From the NCBI GenBank assembly GCA_049792815.1, contig JBARBG010000196.1:1-10239 (forward strand): a stretch of DNA of 10,239 nucleotides. The letters run 5' to 3'. Below are positions 6,737-10,239 of this stretch, piece after piece. The notes beneath the pieces were generated by a model that saw nothing but the letters and a program-made list of their open reading frames with translations, was not told the origin of the DNA and made no database searches. Numbering within the stretch: position 1 is the first letter of the stretch; every line of letters begins with the position of its first letter. Both the position numbers and the translations under genes were made by a program. The stretch is from DAIDKA01 sp049792815. Its GTDB lineage: Bacteria > Pseudomonadota > Gammaproteobacteria > Steroidobacterales > Steroidobacteraceae.

Positions 6737-7323
6737 TCGGCTTCCTGCACGGGCGTATCGCCGGCAAGATCGCTCCAACGGTCACGCTGGACGTTGGCGG
6801 CGTGGGCTATGAGCTCGAAGCACCCATGTCAACGTTCCTCAACCTGCCTGCCGTGGGCGAGACCGTCCGTCTGATCACCCACCTGGTGGTGCGCGAGGAT
6901 GCCCATATCCTCTATGGCTTTGCCACCGAGGAGGAGCGGCGGCTGTTCCGCAACCTGCTCAAGGTATCCGGGGTAGGACCTAAGATCGCACTGGGTGTGC
7001 TCTCGGGCATGAGTGTCGAGGGCTTCACCCGCTGCGTAGTGGGTGAGGATGTGACGACGCTGACCCGCATTCCCGGGATTGGGCGCAAGACCGCCGAGCG
7101 TCTGATCATCGAAATGCGCGACCGCGTGCACACCTCGTCGACGGGCTCCGGTGTGCGGCCCGCGAGCGCGGCCGGTGATCCTCACAGCGAGGCGTTCGAC
7201 GCCCTGGTGGCCCTGCAGTACAAGCCGGCCGAAGCGACCCGCTTGCTCAAGGGCATCGCGGCCGGTACCCATTCAACCGAGGAACTCATCCGGCTGGCGC
7301 TGCAGGGCGCGATCCGTGAGTGA
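6733..7323 (+). CDS. ruvA: Holliday junction branch migration protein RuvA
   Basis: 196 residues; tetrameric junction-binding protein that recruits the RuvB motor. Domain I begins MIGFLHGRIAGK and contains the acidic pin E55-D56 in VVREDAHILYGF. Domain II has two helix-hairpin-helix motifs: VSGVGPKIAL (about 78-87) and IPGIGRKTAERL (about 113-124). After a Ser/Gly/Ala-rich linker (about 134-150) comes domain III, DALVALQYKPAEATRLL, which contacts RuvB. The start is a TTG at 6733 that overlaps the ruvC TGA as TTGA, so translation is probably coupled; the product from that codon has the exact canonical N-terminus. There is no other suitable start. Confidence 0.97.
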   Translation: MIGFLHGRIAGKIAPTVTLDVGGVGYELEAPMSTFLNLPAVGETVRLITHLVVREDAHILYGFATEEERRLFRNLLKVSGVGPKIALGVLSGMSVEGFTRCVVGEDVTTLTRIPGIGRKTAERLIIEMRDRVHTSSTGSGVRPASAAGDPHSEAFDALVALQYKPAEATRLLKGIAAGTHSTEELIRLALQGAIRE

Positions 7324-7324
7324 C

Positions 7325-7330
7325 GGGGAG
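7325..7330 (+). promoter_or_regulatory. Ribosome binding site of ruvB
   Basis: GGGGAG lies five bases before the TTG at 7336. It decides for the TTG start over the in-frame ATG at 7351, which has no purine-rich site in front of it. Confidence 0.6.
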
Positions 7331-7335
7331 ACGCT

Positions 7336-8376
7336 TTGGAATCATCCCGAATGACCGGCACCCAGGCGCAGCCCGGCGAGGAGCAGCAGGACCGCGCCAT
7401 CCGCCCGCAGCGCCTGTCCGACTATGTTGGGCAGGCGCCGGTGAAGCGGCAGCTCGAAATCTTCATCATGGCGGCCCGGCAGCGTGCCGAGGCCATGGAT
7501 CACACGCTGATCTTCGGGCCACCCGGTCTGGGCAAGACCACACTCGCCCATATCATCGCGGTGGAACTGGGCGTGAACCTGCGCCAGACCTCAGGTCCGG
7601 TGCTGGAGCGGCCCGCGGACCTGGCCGCGCAGCTGACCAACCTGCAGCCACGCGACGTGCTGTTCATCGATGAAATCCATCGCCTGAGTCCCATCGTCGA
7701 GGAGGTGCTGTATCCGGCGCTGGAGGACTGTCAGCTTGACATCATGATCGGGGAGGGTCCGGCGGCGCGCTCCATTAAACTCAAACTGGCGCCGTTCACG
7801 CTGGTCGGGGCCACGACCCGCGCGGGGCTTTTGACCTCGCCGCTGCGCGATCGCTTCGGCATTGTGCAGCGTCTGGAGTTCTACGGGGTCGAGGATCTGC
7901 AGCACATCGTCGTGCGCTCGGCGGGGATCCTGGACGTACCCATTGTCAGCGCTGGCGCTGCCGCCATTGCGCAGCGTTCGCGCGGCACACCGCGAATCGC
8001 CAACCGGCTGTTGCGCCGGGTGCGCGATTTTGCCCAGGTCCGCGGTCAGGGCCGAATCGATGAAGGCATCGCCATTGCCGCGCTGGTCATGCTGGACATT
8101 GATCATCAGGGATTTGATCCGCTGGACCGCAAGGTTCTGCACACCATCATCGAGAAGTTCGACGGTGGCCCGGTGGGCATCGACAGCATCGCGGCCGCCA
8201 TCGGCGAGGAACGCGGCACGCTCGAGGATGTCATCGAGCCGTTCCTGATTCAGCAGGGCTTCCTGACCCGCACCGCGCGCGGCCGCATGGCCACGCGCAC
8301 CGCGTACCTGCATCTGGGACTGGCGGCCCCCGCCCGGGCCGGCGGCACGCTGCCGATCTTCGAGGAGGATCCGTGA
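7336..8376 (+). CDS. ruvB: Holliday junction branch migration ATPase RuvB
   Basis: 346 residues, close to the usual 335-350. RuvB is the hexameric AAA+ motor that drives branch migration on RuvA-bound junctions. Walker A is GPPGLGKT at 61-68; Walker B is FIDEIH ending at 115; sensor 1 is VGATTRAG at about 157-164; the arginine finger lies in SPLRDRFG at about 168-175; the sensor 2 region has RGTPRIANRLLRRVRDFA. The C-terminal winged-helix domain contains GGPVGIDSIAAAIGEE and IQQGFLTRTARGRMAT. The TTG start at 7336 is chosen from the GGGGAG site upstream; the short N-terminal tail before RAIRPQRLSDYVGQ is normal for the family. The TGA overlaps the ybgC start as GTGA. Confidence 0.97.
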   Translation: MESSRMTGTQAQPGEEQQDRAIRPQRLSDYVGQAPVKRQLEIFIMAARQRAEAMDHTLIFGPPGLGKTTLAHIIAVELGVNLRQTSGPVLERPADLAAQLTNLQPRDVLFIDEIHRLSPIVEEVLYPALEDCQLDIMIGEGPAARSIKLKLAPFTLVGATTRAGLLTSPLRDRFGIVQRLEFYGVEDLQHIVVRSAGILDVPIVSAGAAAIAQRSRGTPRIANRLLRRVRDFAQVRGQGRIDEGIAIAALVMLDIDHQGFDPLDRKVLHTIIEKFDGGPVGIDSIAAAIGEERGTLEDVIEPFLIQQGFLTRTARGRMATRTAYLHLGLAAPARAGGTLPIFEEDP

Positions 8377-8831
8377 AACCCTTCGCCTGGCGCACCCGCG
8401 TGTACTGGGAGGACACCGATGCCGGCGGCGTCGTCTACTACGCCAACTACCTGCGCTACATGGAGCGCGCGCGAACGGAATGGCTGCGCACCCTGGGTTA
8501 CTGTCAGCGGGATCTGGCAACCAATCATGGCGTGCTGTTTGCCGTGACCCGAGTGCGCATTGACTACCGGCGCCCGGCGCGGCTGGATGATGAACTGTCT
8601 GTCACTTGCGATCCGCGCACCGTGGGTGCAGCGTCAGTGACTTTTGGCCAGAACGTGACTCGGCTTTCGGCGCCTGGCGCGGAGCACGAACCTCCTGGCG
8701 CGTTTGACGCGGCCCCCGGGGTGCTCACCGAGGCCGAGGTGCGCATCGCCTGCCTGGACGCGCGCACCTTCAGGCCGCTGCGGATGCCGGAGTTCCTGTT
8801 GAGCGCCTTCGCGGCGCAGGAGAAACTGTAG
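8373..8831 (+). CDS. ybgC: Tol-Pal system-associated acyl-CoA thioesterase YbgC (hotdog fold)
   Basis: 152 residues, somewhat longer than E. coli YbgC (134). It belongs to the 4-hydroxybenzoyl-CoA thioesterase-like group; the motif YWEDTDAGGVVYYANYLRYMERAR carries the catalytic Asp (D16) and the hotdog helix. RVRIDYRRPARLDDEL is the second conserved strand. The extra length lies in a loop between the last strands, roughly residues 99-117 (SAPGAEHEPPGAF region). It acts on acyl-CoA or acyl-ACP in the cytosol and is linked to phospholipid metabolism near the Tol-Pal machine; the natural substrate is not evident here. The start is GTG at 8373 with GAGGAGG at 8362-8368, overlapping the ruvB TGA. 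tolQ follows after a single base. Confidence 0.93.
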   Translation: MKPFAWRTRVYWEDTDAGGVVYYANYLRYMERARTEWLRTLGYCQRDLATNHGVLFAVTRVRIDYRRPARLDDELSVTCDPRTVGAASVTFGQNVTRLSAPGAEHEPPGAFDAAPGVLTEAEVRIACLDARTFRPLRMPEFLLSAFAAQEKL

Positions 8832-8832
8832 G

Positions 8833-9522
8833 ATGCCAGCTGATCTGTCGATTATCCGCCTGGTCCTCGAGGCCAGCATTCCGGTGCAGCTGGTGCTGGC
8901 ACTGCTGGCCTTCACCTCGGTGATGTCGTGGGCCATCATTTTCAACAAGCGCGCGGTGATCCGGCGCGCGCGCCGTGAGGCCGACCAGTTTGAGACCAGC
9001 TTCTGGTCGGGCGGTGATCTGGCGCAGCTGTACCGTTCGGTCGAGTCGCGCGGCCTCACGACCGGCATGGCCAATATCTTCGAGCTGGGGTTTCGCGAGT
9101 TCGCACGCCTGCGCCAGCAAGGCGCGGTGCCGGTGGAGCAATTGCTTGAAGGGGCGCGCCGCTCGATGCGCGTGGCGCAACTGAAGGAGATCGACCGCCT
9201 GGAACACAGTCTGTCGACCCTTGCAACGGTGGGATCAACCAGTCCGTACGTAGGCCTGTTTGGCACCGTCTGGGGCATCATGAGTGCCTTCGCCTCGCTG
9301 GGGAACGCGCAGCAGGCGACGCTCGCCATGGTGGCGCCGGGCATCTCCGAGGCGCTGATCACCACGGCCATCGGCCTGTTCGCCGCCATCCCCGCGGTCA
9401 TCGCCTTCAATCGTTACGCGGACCAGGTGGGCCGGCTGGAAGTGCGCTACGACGCCTTCATGGAAGAGTTTTCCTCCATCCTGCAGCGGCATGCCGCGCG
9501 CAAACACGCCGGAGAGGCTTAG
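8833..9522 (+). CDS. tolQ: Tol-Pal system proton-channel subunit TolQ
   Basis: 229 residues (E. coli 230), an inner-membrane protein of the MotA/TolQ/ExbB family. Membrane segment 1 is about residues 14-36 (VQLVLALLAFTSVMSWAIIF). A large cytoplasmic loop follows. Segments 2 and 3 are near 134-155 and 168-193, with TVGSTSPYVGLFGTVWGIM and EALITTAIGLFAAIPAVIAFNRY; the Thr/Pro-rich helices line the proton path with TolR. AGGAG at 8818-8822 precedes the ATG by ten bases, and the ATG lies one base after the ybgC stop. With TolR it energises TolA to keep the outer membrane pulled in during division. Confidence 0.97.
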   Translation: MPADLSIIRLVLEASIPVQLVLALLAFTSVMSWAIIFNKRAVIRRARREADQFETSFWSGGDLAQLYRSVESRGLTTGMANIFELGFREFARLRQQGAVPVEQLLEGARRSMRVAQLKEIDRLEHSLSTLATVGSTSPYVGLFGTVWGIMSAFASLGNAQQATLAMVAPGISEALITTAIGLFAAIPAVIAFNRYADQVGRLEVRYDAFMEEFSSILQRHAARKHAGEA

Positions 9523-9527
9523 CAAGC

Positions 9528-9980
9528 ATGGCGCACCAGTTGTCCCGCGGGCGGCGGCTCATGGGCGAGATCAATGTCGTCCCGTATATCGACGTCATGC
9601 TGGTGCTGCTCATCATCTTCATGGTGACCGCACCGCTGCTGATGCAGGGCGTGAAGGTTGATTTGCCCAAGGCCAATTCAGAGCCGCTGACCGCGGATCT
9701 GCTGCGGAACAACAACCCCCTGGTACTGTCCATTGACCGGGAGGGCCGGTTTTACCTGAACATGGGCGGGGACCCGCATCAATCGCTGGATGAGGCCACG
9801 GTGCAGGCGCGGGCCGCCGCTGCGTTGCACAAACAGGCGGATCTGCCCGTCCTGTTGAAGGCTGACTATCGTATTGAGTATGGACGGGTGATGGCGGCCA
9901 TGGTGGTACTGCAGCACGCCGGAGCACGCAAAGTCGGGTTTGTCAGCGATCCGCTGCCAGATACTAGGGGCCGGAACTGA
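9528..9980 (+). CDS. tolR: Tol-Pal system proton-channel subunit TolR
   Basis: 150 residues (E. coli 142), ExbD/TolR family. A short cytoplasmic N-terminus (RRLMGEINVVPY) is followed by one membrane helix, about 18-36, containing the essential proton-carrying Asp D22 in VVPYIDVMLVLLIIFMVTAP. The periplasmic domain has VDLPKANSEPL, LSIDREGRFYLN and a C-terminal LKADYRIEYGRVMAAMVVLQHAGARKVGFVS arrangement of helix and strand. GGAGAGG at 9511-9517, inside the tolQ end, precedes the ATG by ten bases. Its TGA overlaps the inferred tolA start as CTGA. Confidence 0.97.
   Translation: MAHQLSRGRRLMGEINVVPYIDVMLVLLIIFMVTAPLLMQGVKVDLPKANSEPLTADLLRNNNPLVLSIDREGRFYLNMGGDPHQSLDEATVQARAAAALHKQADLPVLLKADYRIEYGRVMAAMVVLQHAGARKVGFVSDPLPDTRGRN
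9966..9970 (+). promoter_or_regulatory. Ribosome binding site in front of the tolA CTG start
   Basis: AGGGG sits six bases before the CTG at 9977. It overlaps an in-frame TAG at 9965-9967 that closes the tolA frame upstream, so the only codons between are GGG, CCG and GAA, none a known start. Confidence 0.5.
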
Positions 9981-10239
9981 CAGCGCCGGCCGCAAAGTCC
10001 GCACAACCTGCCGGTGGACGCTGGCTGTCGATTGGCCTGTCCGTGCTGCTGCACGCGGCCCTGATAGGAGTGCTGGTGTACGGATGGTTGCAATTCCGGC
10101 GGCCGCCCCCGCGATTGAACGCGCTGGCGATCGACGCCACCGTGGTCTCACAGGCCACGCTGGACGCCGCTCGCCGTCCCGCAACGCCCGCACCGCCGCC
10201 CACGCCCCCGGCCAGCGCCCCGGTGGCGGTGGACCAGGC
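9977..10239 (+). CDS. tolA: Tol-Pal system protein TolA, N-terminal part, apparent CTG start
   Basis: Runs off the right edge; 87 codons are visible. TolA spans the periplasm from an inner-membrane anchor to Pal/TolB. After a short cytoplasmic leader (TAPAAKSAQPAGGRW), a membrane helix LSIGLSVLLHAALIGVLVYGW carries the SxxxH face (S22, H26, also L33) used to bind TolQ-TolR; the position of the distal Ser of the E. coli SHLS motif appears to be Trp. Then LNALAIDATVVSQATLD resembles the post-membrane segment of TolA, followed by a Pro/Ala-rich linker (PAPPPTPPASAP) opening domain II. The frame is closed by TAG at 9965-9967 and has no ATG, GTG or TTG before the helix, so CTG at 9977, with AGGGG in front and overlapping the tolR TGA, is the likely start. 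The identity is firm; the start codon is inferred. Confidence 0.88.
   Translation, partial: MTAPAAKSAQPAGGRWLSIGLSVLLHAALIGVLVYGWLQFRRPPPRLNALAIDATVVSQATLDAARRPATPAPPPTPPASAPVAVDQ

Noticed and set aside
7591..8520. A 309-codon open frame on the - strand opposite ruvB and ybgC
   Set aside because: Shadow of conserved genes; no motif and no ribosome site.
8634..9410. A 258-codon open frame on the - strand opposite ybgC and tolQ
   Set aside because: Antisense to conserved membrane protein and thioesterase genes, with no supporting signal.

Overview
The window is a gene-dense, GC-rich stretch of a proteobacterial chromosome. It is most probably gammaproteobacterial, because the order ruvC-ruvA-ruvB-ybgC-tolQ-tolR-tolA is typical of that class and RelA is the monofunctional type, with an EFDD motif in its synthetase domain. 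The high GC content and the gene neighbours argue against Enterobacterales; the exact order or family cannot be settled from this sequence. There is no mobile element, CRISPR array, tRNA or rRNA, and no gene-free stretch longer than about 30 bases.

Left part (1-3110, + strand): the C-terminal part of the 2-oxoglutarate dehydrogenase E2 subunit (sucB), then lpdA (E3), then a short PLP-dependent serine/threonine dehydratase or racemase-like gene. All three are tightly spaced and probably co-transcribed. The dehydratase meets the next unit head-on, and the two convergent stop codons share one TTAA.

Middle part (3107-5684, - strand): relA, the ribosome-dependent (p)ppGpp synthetase, followed 25 bases later by a small stand-alone receiver domain. 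That receiver carries Cys in place of the phospho-accepting Asp, so it looks like a pseudo-receiver.

Right part (5672-10239, + strand): a compact DNA-repair and envelope cluster. It opens with a shortened YebC-family gene that keeps domains 2 and 3 but lacks the N-terminal domain; relA runs divergently where that domain would have been encoded. Then come ruvC, ruvA and ruvB (Holliday-junction resolvase and branch-migration motor), ybgC (hotdog acyl-CoA thioesterase), tolQ and tolR (inner-membrane proton-driven motor), and the start of tolA, which runs off the window.

Most junctions in the right-hand cluster are coupled: TAG|ATG, TTGA, GTGA and CTGA overlaps. Non-AUG starts are common (ruvA and ruvB TTG, ybgC GTG, tolA apparently CTG). 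Most genes here are ordinary housekeeping genes. The items most worth a second look are the domain-1-less YebC, the relA-linked pseudo-receiver, the CTG start of tolA, and the nested inverted repeats just upstream of relA.
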